Shown: piece after piece, positions 10,319 through 22,723 of the stretch
Numbering within the stretch: position 1 is the first letter of the stretch
Layout: the number at the start of each line of letters is the position of its first letter
Assembly (NCBI RefSeq): GCF_932274485.2
Contig: NC_065879.2
Coordinates: forward strand, 47,230,936 to 47,294,935
Direction: 5' to 3'
Length of the DNA: 64,000 nucleotides
Source of the DNA: Patella vulgata
Lineage: Eukaryota; Mollusca; Gastropoda; Patellidae
Notes under the pieces: generated by a model
The model's input: only the letters and a program-made list of their open reading frames with translations
What the model was told of the DNA's origin: nothing
Database searches by the model: none
Program-made: the position numbers and the translations under genes

Positions 10319-11829
10319 TGCTAAACAGTATTTATTATGTCTTTACTAAGATCATCTTTAATTATCTGTGAACGTGAACCTTGTCACGAGACATTCTAGT
10401 TGCGTAAACCAGTGTTCAATGTGTTCAGTATAACTGATATATAATTGAATTGACGATCGAGTTGAGTACATTTACACCTACAGATATGACTTTTAATTCA
10501 ACTTCCACGGTTACTAAACAAATTGAATTTACCATTTTCAACTTCAACTGGACTTTATTTTCTTTTTAAAATCCCTTGCGGTAGTGGAATTATAACAATT
10601 TCTTTGGCGGTGTTCATTGGATAAGGAGAGATGTTTCAGATGTTTTCGTCCCCGAAATAGGTAATTGGCACACTCCAATTTGTCCAAATTGATGAGGCTA
10701 GGAAGCAATTATCTAACTTGGTAACACACGAGTAATGATAGTCTTGAAATACAGGTCTCCTGTTTGTCCGTGCCGTTCTTGATCTTAAACAACTCTAGAT
10801 AATATCATACGTAATTATCTGGAAGAGTTTCTTCAAGCCACGAGTCGTATTTAGTGCTATGACTTTCGGCATCAAATAAGATGTCTCGTTATAAGGTGGC
10901 TATTCAACTTCGGTGTGGGGAAGTATTTATTATTATGGTCAAGTACAGTGGACAGGGGCCCAATTAGTCCAATACAGCCAGAATAACCACTAGTATAGCT
11001 ATAATTAGCGCAGATTGTTGTTATGGGTAATTGAAGAGGTTAAGAATTCGTATTATTCTCATTACATTCAGACTCGAGTTAAATTCGACATATTGAACGC
11101 AAAAATATCTGTTGGCAGAAACTATACGTGACTATTCAAAGTTTCGTATTAACTTCCAAATTAGTCCAAGTAAAATACAGTCCAGTAATCACCGACAAGA
11201 ATCAACATGAGCTTTTTTTTTCTTAATTTCACTTTTATGAAATTATTCAAATTCTTTAAATGATGCGTAGAATGCAATACTTTGGGCGATACTGATAAAA
11301 AAAAGCTCTTGTTAAATAGAACATGTGTGACAATGCGGTGTTTTTAAATAGATCAATTATGAATTAACTCTGACTTCCACGTTGTGTATAAAACTTCAAG
11401 GATCAATTAACTCCGGAACACCGTGTTTTTATAACTATGTTTATATAACTTTATAATGCCCATAATACTGAAGGTTATATACAGGAAACTACACACCCAG
11501 CTATGACATTAAATATAAGCTAAATATGTGTTCCCCATCCCTTAGCCTGTGATTTGTGGCGAAAGTTAATTCTTCTTTCTAAATCTACATGATGCCTGAA
11601 TCCCGGTCTTTAATTATGGCTGAATCCCGGCCTCTAAGCCGAGGCGGCTATACGTCCCTCTAGGACCGCCAATGATGTTTCCCTGTGATGTCTGAATAAT
11701 GTCTAACCAAACTTAAACCCCGCTCGTTCTTATAAAGATGATACGTGCATGAAGCATGGACTGACCCCCGTAAAATTGGCCGGGTACTTCCTTTATCTGA
11801 TTGTTCAGCTGCTCAAAAGCTACCCTAGA
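10319..11829. other. No feature recognised
   Basis: AT-rich unique DNA. No exon with plausible splice sites, no recognisable repeat and no RNA gene seen on either strand. Confidence 0.4.
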
Positions 11830-12363
11830 TTTAAACATACATTATGCAAGATCTAAATATGCCTATTGCAAGTCTTTATTTAGGCTTCAGGTGTTACAGA
11901 AATTATTAATTAGACCTTGATTTACACGACAAGCTCAAAATCAACCCTGTAGACCCACAGATGGCTTGGATACAGTTTGGATTTAAACAGTCGTCCATTT
12001 AAAATTAAATCAATAAATGGCGGACGAAGCTAACGTTTACCGTTAGTCACTGATGTCATTACCGGAAACTGGTGATGAAAGACCTGCTAAGCGAGGCTAC
12101 CATAGCCATTGAGCATGTTACTTGATAATTGAGAATATGTGGGTGGAGTTATCGTCTGTCAATCAAACGATCGCCAATTCTCATAGACGGTGCAGACACA
12201 GTTGATGCCTATTACTAGTCCAAACTTCCAACAGTGACATTTCCGTTCCGAACAAAGTAATTTGACTGAAATTTTCAACATTTTCTTTTTTATCATCTAT
12301 TTTTGAATTATTATAGCAAGAATGGCCAACTCTTTATAAAACTCTTAACTAATGTATCTTTAA
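11830..12363. mobile_element. MITE-like repeat, copy 1
   Basis: Begins tttaaacatacattatgcaa and ends ctaatgtatctttaa, so its ends form an imperfect terminal inverted repeat (TTAAA.ATACATTA). Two relatives lie at 56459-56795 and 57477-57882, sharing tctattgcaagtctt near the start and attattatagcaagaa.ggccaac near the end. About 535 bp, non-coding. The outer TTAA could be target-site sequence, but superfamily is not determined. Confidence 0.55.
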
Positions 12364-13287
12364 ACACAATGTTCTAATATGGACACCAAGGGGGAGGGCG
12401 GATGACGAGTGTCCACTATTCTAAGGCGTGGGATACCATATTTGGATTACTAGGTTATGATGTCATTGCCCGATTTTAATCTACAAGGTATATCTAATTA
12501 GTCCCGTTCTCGTTGTCACTTGTACTAGCTAACGACTTCAATACATTAAACAGGTCATCATTTAGAGAACTCAAATAACCTCTACAGTATATATAGTATT
12601 TCACATGTCCTGTAAAACAAAACCTAATTGATTACAGGCAAGAATTAATTTATGTCTGGAACTACTGTACGTCAAATGATTCTATATCTCACTTTACAAA
12701 AACGTTATTAATGGGCTTCCAATAAATGTAACATTTATATTTGAAGTTTATCTGAGAAACAAAGATATATAATAGCCTTTTAATTTAAAAAGGTCAAAAT
12801 GTGTTGATTGTGATCATGCCAGCAAGAAAAGCAACCAGGTTTAACGACAAAAAATATGTTAGGTGAGGTTAAAGATTTAGACTGTTATATAAAAGTGCCA
12901 GAACATCTATATCCCTATATCTACATGTATATGTCATTTATGTAAATACATTACGCACAGATGTCGTCATATTACAAATTTGGAAAAGATACGTTTGATT
13001 TAAAGGGCAGCATTGTATATTTGTCAAATAAAAATGTTATTATTTTAGGCAACGTAATGTAATTGAGCAAATCCCAACACATAAAACTGTGTAGAAAACG
13101 GGTTTCCTTCTATAAAGATTTCGAAATCGTTATTGTTTTTATGCACTTTTATGAAACATGGTGGTATGTCAACAACTATAGGTTCAAATTATGAATTTCT
13201 GGTTGAATTCGGTGTCTTATTAGTATTAGAATTTAAATGAACTAAATCAATCAGTTCAGTAGTCATTTCCTTTTGTCATTTGTGCAG
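12364..13287. other. No feature recognised
   Basis: AT-rich unique DNA without a supportable gene or repeat. Confidence 0.4.
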
Positions 13288-13410
13288 GAACAACGTCTCG
13301 ACGATAACCCAAGGTCCCGTGTACACACTTGACAGTTGGAATTCGAAATAAGACTAGATGGTAGCGCCGCTGTTCTGGCGAAATTTCCCTCAAGGCATGC
13401 TGTATGGGAT
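13288..13410 (+). mobile_element. SINE-1 body fragment
   Basis: Contains caaggtcccgtgtacacac, gacagttggaattcgaaata and ggtagcgccgctgttctgg in SINE-1 order, with an internal deletion relative to the full copy at 24740-25077. Head and tail are missing. Confidence 0.6.
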
Positions 13411-14242
13411 GGAATAAGTTACCAGTCATAAATCATAGATGAATAAATGAGATTACACCATTCATTAGAAAACAAACATACTGTATAATTATTAATTCAA
13501 AGGCATCTCAAATGATCAGATTGTGGGTAATTCGATCTTCATAGATCGATCATGAATTAGAGGCAATGGCAGAATCAATATCAAATACCACAATAAAAAA
13601 TAAAGATTTATTCAAGAGGTTGATCAACAAATACTTCAAGCCACTGAAATATAAATTATTAGTAATCAACGCAGTAATAAAAATGCATAAAACTGAACAC
13701 TTTATCCATATCACGTTTGTTCGTATTTCAAGTTATAAAAAAATAAGTCATTAAATGTATCTTTTTATCTAATTGACATGTCATTGTTTTTCGAAATGAA
13801 TCAGTCATTAATCTTAATGAGAAATATTTAGTTTTTGTTGAGGTTTAATCAAAGCTACACCTACTCATTTGAAAACTTGTTTTTCTGCTATTAAATTCTC
13901 AAAGTAGAAACCACATGAGATGGCATAATGATTACTAAACAAAAATGCACCTTAAAGTTAAAATTAAAGCTTACCACACTTCAAGAACTTTTACACTAAA
14001 TCTATACCTATTGACTTTGAAACAGCACACAAAATATTGATGTCGTTGCTATCGCAACAACTGTTCCACCTGGTTCCAGTCACACATCGTCATTTCTTAA
14101 TCGAAAAGTCCAACTTTTCTCTCGGACACGTATCCACGTCTTTGAGAATTATATTAACATGTCGTGGCTGTGGGGGTGGGGGTCGAACGGCATGCACAGA
14201 AAAGAGCTTTCGGGATTTTTAAAATCCGGTTCCTACTTGTCT

Positions 14243-14400
14243 TACTTGTTTTGATGGGACGAAAATACAAGGTTCATCGTGTACATATATAATTGTCGTA
14301 TTAGTAACATAACCTTTGACATTTGAAATTCGATAAAGAGAAGGCGAAAACATCTCTGTTCGAACAGAATTACCCTCCTAATATTGCACAGATGGTCATA
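14243..14400 (+). mobile_element. Very decayed SINE-1 fragment
   Basis: Traces only: gatgggacgaaaatacaagg, gtgtacatatataa, gacatttgaaattcgataaa in SINE-1 order. Older than the other copies. The remainder of 13411-16340 holds nothing I can identify; short frames there (e.g. 13566-13754, 15362-15625, 15916-16269) lack domains or splice context. Confidence 0.35.
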
Positions 14401-16342
14401 CAATAAAATAACCGTAATGTTAGTCTCGAACTATCCGATTCTATTCCATTGCAGATCCGTTTCTATTTTCTGGTACTCTTTGTGTGACCTTTAGGCTAGA
14501 GTGTGTTTACTCTATCCAGAACGACGGTTCAACACAATAGGAATGATTGTTTATATAAATCATATTTAGGAAGGTCACCTTTGTCTTTCGTGTGATGAGT
14601 CGTCTGTTGCTAGTACAGGATCACATATATTTTCGCGAAATAAACGGATTAATTATGTGCGGAAGACTCCTTGAAACCGTTCCCTACTCCATGACAACTA
14701 TCTTAAGTTCTGTGGTACTTTTTTGAAATTCCAGAAATTTGGGTATTCAATGCAATTACTGTTATATAAGTGAAACACACAGCCATCACACACACACACA
14801 ACAGATCCCAAACAAGCGACAGGAGATGGTAAATTTGAAGGATTCTTCGTAATTACATTATTTGGTAACAACCATTTGAACGAATTCCTCATCTAAATTG
14901 AAGATTTCGGTAATACAAATCGTTATTGTGATGCATATTGAGTATTACTATGACAAAATCTATAAAGATTGACTAGGGTTTGTGGGACTTTCATTACTCC
15001 TGGTATTTTTTCTGTAATTAGATGAAAACTACCAATACTTTTTACCAAAAGACCAAGAAATAAAGTAACCGAAAATACAACTTACCCGTAGTTTGCGCGG
15101 GAAGATAGAGGCCGCTGGCCAAAATTCCAATTATTTCAGGAAAGAGACTTCAAATTCACTGTATAGATTTCACGCCGTGACTTTTCGCGTCTGACACCCC
15201 GTGTAAATAGTAGACTCTGATAAATTGCTAGGATTTAGGAACGAAATGATGATGTAGCCAATGTTATCATGAGCTGAAATACTGGTATAAACTATCATAT
15301 TGATTCGCTGACATCGACAAATGACGAACACCAGGTTTGACTAATGTTCAGCGACTGGTATTCAATTGCAATGATCGTTAAATGAGAGAAAACACGAGCA
15401 GAACGCAAGAGTAGTTGGTTTCAGCGACAAATTATCGATATTTTGAGTTGAATTAAGCAATTTCTTAAACTTTATAAATTTATTTTTTGAAGGAGAATAT
15501 AAAATGTAACAAATGCCCACGACAGACATTGTATGGGTTACACAAAAAGTTTCCAGTCGTTCGACCAAACAGCAGAACTGCATAAAAGAAACGCACACAG
15601 AACAAACGATAAGGAAATGTAACACGATAAGATACAGACAATTTAAACGTTAAACTACGAAAATAATTGCGTTTAATTTATCCCAAAACAAGTACTGCTA
15701 GTCATTAATTAGTTTAAAGTGAAATGAAATGGGATTATTATGAAATATGGATCTATTCATACACGTAGGTTAGGTAGAGGTTACTCTTTTTGAAACACCT
15801 GATATCATTTCCGAATGGTGACATCAGCACCATGTCATTGTTACTATGACCATATAAATAGACTATATCTTACTTTACTGCTGGTATATTTTCTATTAAC
15901 CAGACTAAACTCACACTAGCCAATCTTAAAACTTATATTGAGAACACAATATTTTGATACTAGTAATTCTACGAATTTCAACTGCCATGAAATTTTATGA
16001 ACAGAAAAGGGGAATAGAATATTATTTAAAATCCGATTCTCTTCCAGTATATATAATAATTCTCGCCCATATTCAAATTGAAAACACAGCTGGTGCGAAA
16101 TCAATAAACCATAGCTATATGTGCGCATAATGTTGACAAGTCGCTTTATATATACAGTTGTTATAATACTAGTAATTGCTGGTTCTTTATTCATTGTATT
16201 CACGCTACCCAAATGACTAACGGAAATGCGCATACAATATTGTCTACAACATCTGTATATATTTTTCAAATAAATATTGAAATATTTTTTAAAAATCTGA
16301 ATAGTTTACTTGACCTGTAATGCAGTACTGCATCTATTTACT

Positions 16343-16432
16343 GTGACACCCCCCCCCCCCACCTTGTCAGTCGTGCGTATGTCCAGTCGGTGCAGGACAA
16401 GAGGACGTTAAACCCCATTTCATTTCATTTGT
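16343..16432 (+). mobile_element. SINE-1 3' tail fragment
   Basis: A C-rich run (about 16349-16361) is followed by ccttgtcagtcgtgc and then aggacgttaaaccccatttc with an (ATTTC)n tail, the SINE-1 3' end. Confidence 0.55.
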
Positions 16433-16611
16433 ATTTAAAGATAACATAGATGTTATCGACCCATTATATATAACCCCTCTCCTATATTACCAGAAGTAGG
16501 AAGAAACATATCAATTTATGAAAAAAACGTTTTTATTAATATAAAAATAAAATAAACAAAAGAAGTAGATTATCGTCTTTTCCCTTAATAATGTTTGTAT
16601 TGAAATAAAGT

Positions 16612-16703
16612 TTTGGGGTAAAAATTGAATATTTACGTGTATCTGAAGGTAATGATTGGCATCTTCAAAAGCATGATCGGAAGCGCATACATGGCTGTCT
16701 GTA
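16612..16703 (+). repeat. Left direct repeat flanking the ~145-bp array
   Basis: ttttggggtaaaaattgaat..gtgtatctgaaggtaatg..catacatggctgtct recurs in the same orientation at 17552-17633 with a few changes and a 15-base difference. The next ~100 bases (gccaacagtgaggctgatgtc onward) recur at 43306-43400 beside the related array there, so the flanks belong to the repeat family. Confidence 0.6.
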
Positions 16704-16799
16704 ATGAAACAAGCCAACAGTGAGGCTGATGTCCACCGCCGAAATCCCAAAATAAATAGATGACACATATTAATTAATTGCACATTTATTTTTTTCAAA

Positions 16800-17460
16800 A
16801 GTATCGAGCGATCAAACTATACACTAAGTTTCAGCACTCTCTATGAGATAGAATCAAGATTATCCTGTCCCAAAGCATCGACCAATGAAATTGATTAGCT
16901 CTGCTTAGCTTCAGCTCGAAATGTTAATCATTGAACCCAGTCAAGACATTCACCTAATAAACATCTACATCAAGTTTAAACATTCTACTTCAATTAAAAG
17001 CAGAGATGTTATGTTCCAAAGTCTTGACCAATCAAATAGGTTATCGTTCCTTAGCCTAAGCAGAAAATTCTCACCATTGAACTTAGTCAAGGTAATGAAC
17101 GCCTACACCAACTTTGAACATTCTACCTCAATTAGAAGGAGGGTTATTGTGTTACACAGTCTCGGCCAATCAAATTGTTTATTGCTCTGCTTACCCTGAG
17201 CAGAAAATGCTCATTATCGAACATCGTCATGGTATTGATGTAATGAAACTATACACCAAGTTTCATCACTCTCACTTAATTAGAACTAAAGTTATCGTGC
17301 ACCAAAGCATCAACCAATCAGATTACTTATCTCTGCTTAAACTAAGCTAAAATGCTCATCTTCAAACTCCATTAAGGCATTGACCTAATAAACACCTACA
17401 CCAAGTTTGAACATTCTAGCTCAATTAGAAAGAGGGTTATTCTGTCCCAAAAAGTTGACG
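16800..17460 (+). repeat. ~145-bp tandem repeat array (family T145), array 1
   Basis: About four to five degenerate units, marked by (c)agaaaatgctcattatcgaac-like phrases at about 16918, 17066, 17202 and 17350 and by ctcaattagaa..gagttattgtg phrases between them. The same unit forms a second array at 43380-44430. Open frames through it are repeat shadows. Confidence 0.7.
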
Positions 17461-17500
17461 TACAGACAGACGGACGGACGGACAGACATACAGACAAGAC
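17461..17500 (+). repeat. (GACA/GGAC)n microsatellite ending the T145 array
   Basis: acagacagacggacggacgg and related short units form the right end of the array, followed by a unit-specific tail (cccattttaatagtcccctg). The T330 arrays end with a similar ggacggacgg tract. Confidence 0.7.
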
Positions 17501-17633
17501 AGACGAACCCATTTTAATAGTCCCCTGTTTTCTTCGAAAGGCGGGAGACAAACGTTTTGGGGTAAAAATTGAATTTTTATGTGTATCTGAAGGTAATGAT
17601 GGTCGTCTTCAAAAGCATACATGGCTGTCTAAG

Positions 17634-18735
17634 ATGTGCCTTAAAAACGTATGACCATTTAAGTCACTACAGGAAAGACGAAAGCGACAATGTAAAATCT
17701 GATCTTTTTTTTTTATCTTTTTCCAGAACTAAAGTAAAATGGCGCTTCTTTGTCAACTTGTTTCAGTTTATCTTTAAAGATACTGATTGAGCGATATGAT
17801 TTTAAAAAGTCAGAAAATCGGTTCCATTCCTTGATCGTAGATGATATACATGTAAACGATTTGGAAAATAAAGATGTCCTACAGAAGTACTCCGATTAAT
17901 TAGATTTGTTTCGGGAAATAACATCAATTCATAAAGGTATGGCGGCGTAAGATGGTTCATAATTTTGTAAAATAAAAAGTATAAGTTTATGCCGCCTTCG
18001 CCTCTCCTGTGGTGTTATACCCGTTTCCTCGTATAAAGGTCTACGGCTGGTACCCGTAACAGCACAACATATAGTCCTGGGTGTGTCAAGTTGCAATTAT
18101 TCCGGTTTGTTAGTAAGTTTGTCGGCACACCCATCCCATATAACATCACAATAGTCGAAATGCTGAAGAATATGGGAGGGATACATAGATTGTTTTTAAA
18201 GAATTTCTGTTTAATCTGCACTTCAGGGAGTAAAGAGCGTTTTACGCCTAGAAGTTTTCGCCAAGATATTGTCGATATGTCTATAAAATTTACAGTCATT
18301 TTGAAAAGTAAGACCCAAATGCTTATGTATGAAGACTTGTCTAATCCTTTTTAGTATATAGATGTAGTTTACGTGATCAGCCAAGTATTTGCCCAATTGG
18401 GTCAAGGTTAGGCAAGTACAAACTGATGTAATCTGCAAATAATTTAACATTAGAATTAAGGTAGGTATATATATATATATATATATAGTAAAAGGTTATA
18501 GTTAAAGCTATATATATATATCTGATTTCCGCATTATAAAGGCGACCACACTATATTTTCCACCTTAGGGGGACAATTTGCATAATCTACAGTTTTCCAT
18601 ATTTTATAGCAGAAAATGCTTTTTTGGGTACTGTACCCTTTGTTTTACAATTTCCTGAAGTTTTGTTCATAGAAAAAAAAATTAAAAAATATACAAAAAA
18701 TGTTGGTCGCCTGAATATTTTGTAACTGTTACATA
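17634..18735. other. No gene; (TA)n tracts near 18466-18521
   Basis: No supportable gene. Two (TA)n runs (about 18466-18487 and 18508-18521) flank a short spacer and can pair. From about 18530 the DNA (ccgcattataaaggcgacc, tttccaccttagggggac) resembles modules of the 22-28 kb mosaic and leads into the minisatellite. Confidence 0.4.
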
Positions 18736-19112
18736 CGCATTAAGGCGACTTTATGTATATTTTTGCATAATATACGCATTAAGGCGACATGTGTATATTT
18801 TTGTATAATATACGCATTAAGGCGACATATGTATATTTTTGCATAATGTACGCATTAAGGCGACTTTAAATATATTTTTGCATAATATACGCATTAAGGC
18901 GACATATGTATATTTTTGCATAATATACGCATTAAGGCGACCTTATGTATATGTTTGCATAATATACGCATTAAGAGGTCATATGTATATTTTTTTACAT
19001 AATATACGCATTAAGGCGACTTTTTTTTTATATTTTTGCATAATATACTCATTAAGGGGACATATGTATATTTTTGCATAATATACGCATTAAGGCGTCT
19101 TTATGTATATTT
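18736..19112 (+). repeat. 38-39-bp minisatellite, about 10 units
   Basis: The phrase ATACGCATTAAGGCGAC recurs with starts near 18736, 18775, 18813, 18851, 18890, 18928, 18966, 19005, 19047 and 19086, a period of 38-39 bp. The other half of each unit is tatgtatatttttgcataat. The same phrase occurs singly in the 22-28 kb mosaic (near 22726 and 26383), which may be its source. Confidence 0.85.
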
Positions 19113-19159
19113 TTTTTATATTTTGTTACCCTCGCGGCAACATGAGTCGGAATGCGCAA

Positions 19160-20119
19160 AATCTAATATTGCGGTACAGACGAAGCAAGTGAAAATATTG
19201 ATATAGGATCATCACTCGACGTTGCTTCCAATGCGTGGATTGGATCTCGCCTAGCTATATATATGTGAAATTTTCTGCAAAATTTGGAGCAAACATTCCT
19301 CTCAGATTTCTTCATTTTATATGGACTTCGCGGGTTTATGTGATATCCAGTCACGGCACAAATTGCACCCACATTCTCATCATTGGCATTGCGCATTCTG
19401 TGATTTTGAAAAGTCAATCTATTTCTTTTTCTTAAATAGTTGAGCTGTTTTGGTAACATGACAAATCTCAGATTTCTCGTCTGTTCACTATCAACATTCT
19501 CATAATCCACCCGATTTACAGCTGATTTAAAAAAAACATTTTCGTATATGCTGTCTCTATGCTGTAGGTGTGGCTATAACTCAAAGAATATATGCAACTA
19601 TATAATGCAATAAAATTCCATACTTACTAAATACTTGAATTTCGAAAAAAATTTGTAATTCCGTCACGAAAGAAACATGTAATTCTGTCACGCATAAATT
19701 TGGGAATAATATTTGTTTTGAGAAAATTTTTAGAACATACTTCAATACTGGCATGCGTTCCCACATATTAACATTTTTAGAAAAATAAATATCATACATA
19801 CTTAGCGGGACGGAATTACACCAATCGGTGAAAATAAAGATAACTTTTATCAATTTATGAAATCATTCAGTCACTCAAATCTTATTAAATTGTATCAAAC
19901 ATAATGGTGTAAACATAAGGAAAGCACTGATATATAACATACCCATGTCTTCTGTTGTTTCACACAACTTAAAGACTTCAGAAGAAAGGCCTTGAAAATT
20001 CGTATTTGGCGCGTTTAATTACTTTGCCAGAAGCGTGATGTCTTCGCCCGTGCATGTCGGCTGTGACGCGTCAAAATAAAAATTTCAGCTAAAATTGGTC
20101 GCTTAGAATGATAAACTTT
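19160..20119 (-). mobile_element. Fragment of transposase-like element (family of 33.4-37.2 kb), copy B
   Basis: Read on the minus strand, 20119 to 19160 follows the larger copy from about 33447 to about 34325 and then continues into its next coding block. Shared landmarks are taagcgaccaattttagctg / taagcgaccatttttatctg, catcacgcttctg, gcgccaaatacgaattttc and several phrases like taattccgtcacg. It stops near 19160, so the transposase core and zinc finger are absent. Not intact. Confidence 0.7.
19163..19510 (-). pseudogene. N-terminal part of transposase-like protein, copy B
   Basis: The frame contains MLPKQLNYLRKRNRLTFQNH followed by RMRNANDEN, matching MGPKQLIDLRKINRLAVRNH and RMGNANEE in the copy at 34075. 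The preceding RVDYE is shared as well. Past the shared stretch it reads on into NPRSPYKMKKSE, a block that in copy A appears only after about 650 bp of extra sequence (near 35010). The earliest residues (the MAKTAAERQ block) have decayed. Basic, Arg/Asn/Lys-rich, suggesting nucleic-acid binding. A fragment, not a working gene. Confidence 0.65.
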
Positions 20120-20199
20120 ACATACACAATTCAAACAAGCGGTTGCCATGCAAGATGCGAGCAAATTTGGCAACACATGGATAGAGAGCAAGCTAAAAT

Positions 20200-21995
20200 T
20201 AAAAAGAAGCGATTTTTCGTATAATCAGGGGCCATAATCCAGGAAGTTACGGTCCGATATGCGTGAATATCTACAAGAACCGAGATCTTCGGGATATAAA
20301 CATATTTTAAGTTTCATCAAAATCAGTTAAGGAGCGGCCATTTTGTCCGACAGTTTTGATCAGATTTTTACGAAATTCGAACTCAACCTTCATTGATGTG
20401 TAAAGGTAACAATGTTTTAAAAACGTTTTTTAAAATTGAATACAAATTGTGACTTCTAGTGGGACCACAAGCTAAAAACGTGATATTTCGAACAATCAGG
20501 GTCCATAATCCAGGAAGTTAAGTTCGGATATACACGGTTATCGAAAGGAGCCAAGATCTTTGTGATATAAAGATAAATTTAAAGTTTCATCAAAATCGTT
20601 TCAAAATTGTGGTCTCTAGAGGGCCCACAACCTTGATATACCAGTGAAATAAACCATAGTAATTGTTATCCATAAAAGTGTGTTTTTGACTTGATATACC
20701 ATACTTTTACACTATATGCACAGGAGGGGCGGCCATTCTGTCTGGCAGTTTTGGTACGATTTTCAATTAATTCAAACTCAACAATGTTTAGGGTGTAACA
20801 GTGATGTATTCGAACGGTTTGTTTTTAAATCAGATAAAAATTATGACCTCTAGAGGAACCACAAGCTAAAAACGTGATTTTTTGTATAATTAAGAGCCAT
20901 AATACAGAAAGTTACGATCTGATATGCGCAAATATTGAAAGGAGCCAAGATCTTTGTGATGTAAAAGTAAATTTAAAGAAAGTTTCATTAAAATCGGATA
21001 ACAATTGGAGGGTCTAGAGCACAAGTGATCTAACAACCAACTAAAATGGTTAGTAGTTAGATCACTTGTGCTCTAGATCCTCCAATTGTGGCCTCTAGAG
21101 GGTTAACAACCTTGATATACCATTTGCTGCACAGGCGGGCGGCTATTTTGTCTGGCAGTTTGGGTCCAATTTTTACGAAATCCACACTCACCAATGATTA
21201 GGGTGTAATGGTGATATATTCAAAGGTTTTTTTTAATAAGGCTAAAAATTGCGACCTCTAGAGGGACCACAAGATAAAAACGCAATTTTTCGTAAAATCA
21301 AGGGCCATAATTCAGGAAGTTACGATCTAATATTGGCGAATATTGATAGGAACCAAGATCTTTGTGATATAAAGATAAATTTAAAGTTGTATCAAAATCG
21401 GTTCTTAAATGAGGTCTCTAGAGGGTCCACGACATTGATATACCATATTTTTGCACTATTTGCGTACGAGTGGCGGCCATTTTGTCCGGCAGTTTTGGTT
21501 CGATTTTCACAAAATTCGAACTCAACCATCATTAGGGTGTAACGGTGATATATTGAATTTTTTTTTTTTTTTTTAAATCGGATAGTAATTATGACCTCTA
21601 GGGGGACCACAAGCTAAAAACGCGCTTTTTCGTATAATCAGCGGAAATAATTAAGGAAGTTATCGTCCGAGATGCGAAAAGATCGAAAGGGAAACAAGAT
21701 TTGTGGGTTACAAACCTACATTATAAGTTTAAATAAAATCGGATTAAAATCGTGACCTCTACAGTGTTCACAGGCTAAAAACGTGATTTTTCTTACAAAT
21801 CAGTGGCTATAATCCATGAAGTTACGGTCTGATACATGCCAATATCGACAGGAAGCGAGATCTTAGGTGTAAAAACCTATATTTTAAGTTTCATGAAATC
21901 GGATAAAAAATTGTGAACTATAGAGTGTTCACAAACAACTGTGGAGGGGCGGATGGATAGATGGGGGCGACGACTATATGCGTCCACATAAAAAC
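20200..21995 (+). repeat. ~330-bp tandem repeat array (family T330), array 1
   Basis: Units are marked by the phrase (tttttcgta)caatcaggggccataatccaggaagtta at about 20215, 20490, 20881, 21288, 21628 and 21789. Other constant phrases are aaccgagatctt, tcatcaaaatcgg, gtgacctctaga, cggccattttgtcc and ttcgaactcaacc. The array ends in a short g/a-rich tail and gcgtccacataaaaa. Two further arrays lie at 47940-49460 and 57990-59447. Non-coding. Confidence 0.8.
21002..21088. repeat. Near-perfect 33-bp inverted repeat inside T330 array 1
   Basis: Bases 21002-21034 pair with 21056-21088 at 32 of 33 positions, with a 21-base loop. The arms include caattggagg and gagcacaagtgatctaac. It interrupts the usual order of a T330 unit, so it looks like a local inversion-duplication, absent from the other arrays. 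Confidence 0.8.
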
Positions 21996-22723
21996 TTGAA
22001 GGCAAAAGGATATTTTAGACAACTTCACCAAAATGACGCCATGTCGGCCTAACATCATTAATGCTTCTAGCAACTACTCGGCGAAGTGCGAGATCAGAAC
22101 TTAACGGACAGAAAAATCAATTTTTTTTATTTATCGATTTTTTTCTGAAATTTCGGGTTGAAAACCGAGATAACCTTAAAAGCAATTATAAGAAAAATAA
22201 AAAGATCATTATATTATAAATCGGGTCTCCCTAATGCGCTAAAAATAGTACTACAAATATTCACGTCATAACACCTAAGCCGAAATTTGTTACGAAAAAC
22301 ATGATTTTTTTTTTCAGAAATTTCGGGCTGAGTGATACAGTAGATTAAATCGGGTCTCCCTAATGCGCTAAAAATAGTACTTACAAATAAACACGTCATC
22401 ACACTTTAGACAAATATACACGTTATAACACCTCAGCCGAAATTTGTTACGAAAAACATGATTTTTTCCCGAAATTTCGAGCTGAAAACCGAGATAAACT
22501 GAAAAAATCAAAAAAAAATCGCAGCGGTATAGAAGATTGAATCGGGTCCCACAAATGCGCAAATGCTAGTACTTACAAATATACACGTCACCCCACTTGA
22601 GCCGAAATTTGTTACAAAAAACATTATCATTTTAATAATGAAACTCATGAATTATCTACTTCATCACTCATTGTTCTGTGGAATATATGTTTCCACCTTA
22701 AAGAGACCAGCTGTATAAAAAAA

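Noticed and set aside
15362-15625. Signal-peptide-like minus-strand start (MLHFLIVCSVCVSF)
   Set aside because: The rest lacks domain or donor site; AT-rich DNA readily gives hydrophobic frames.
15916-16269. 117-codon minus-strand frame
   Set aside because: Low-complexity Ile/Tyr/Leu composition typical of random AT-rich DNA; no homologue recalled.
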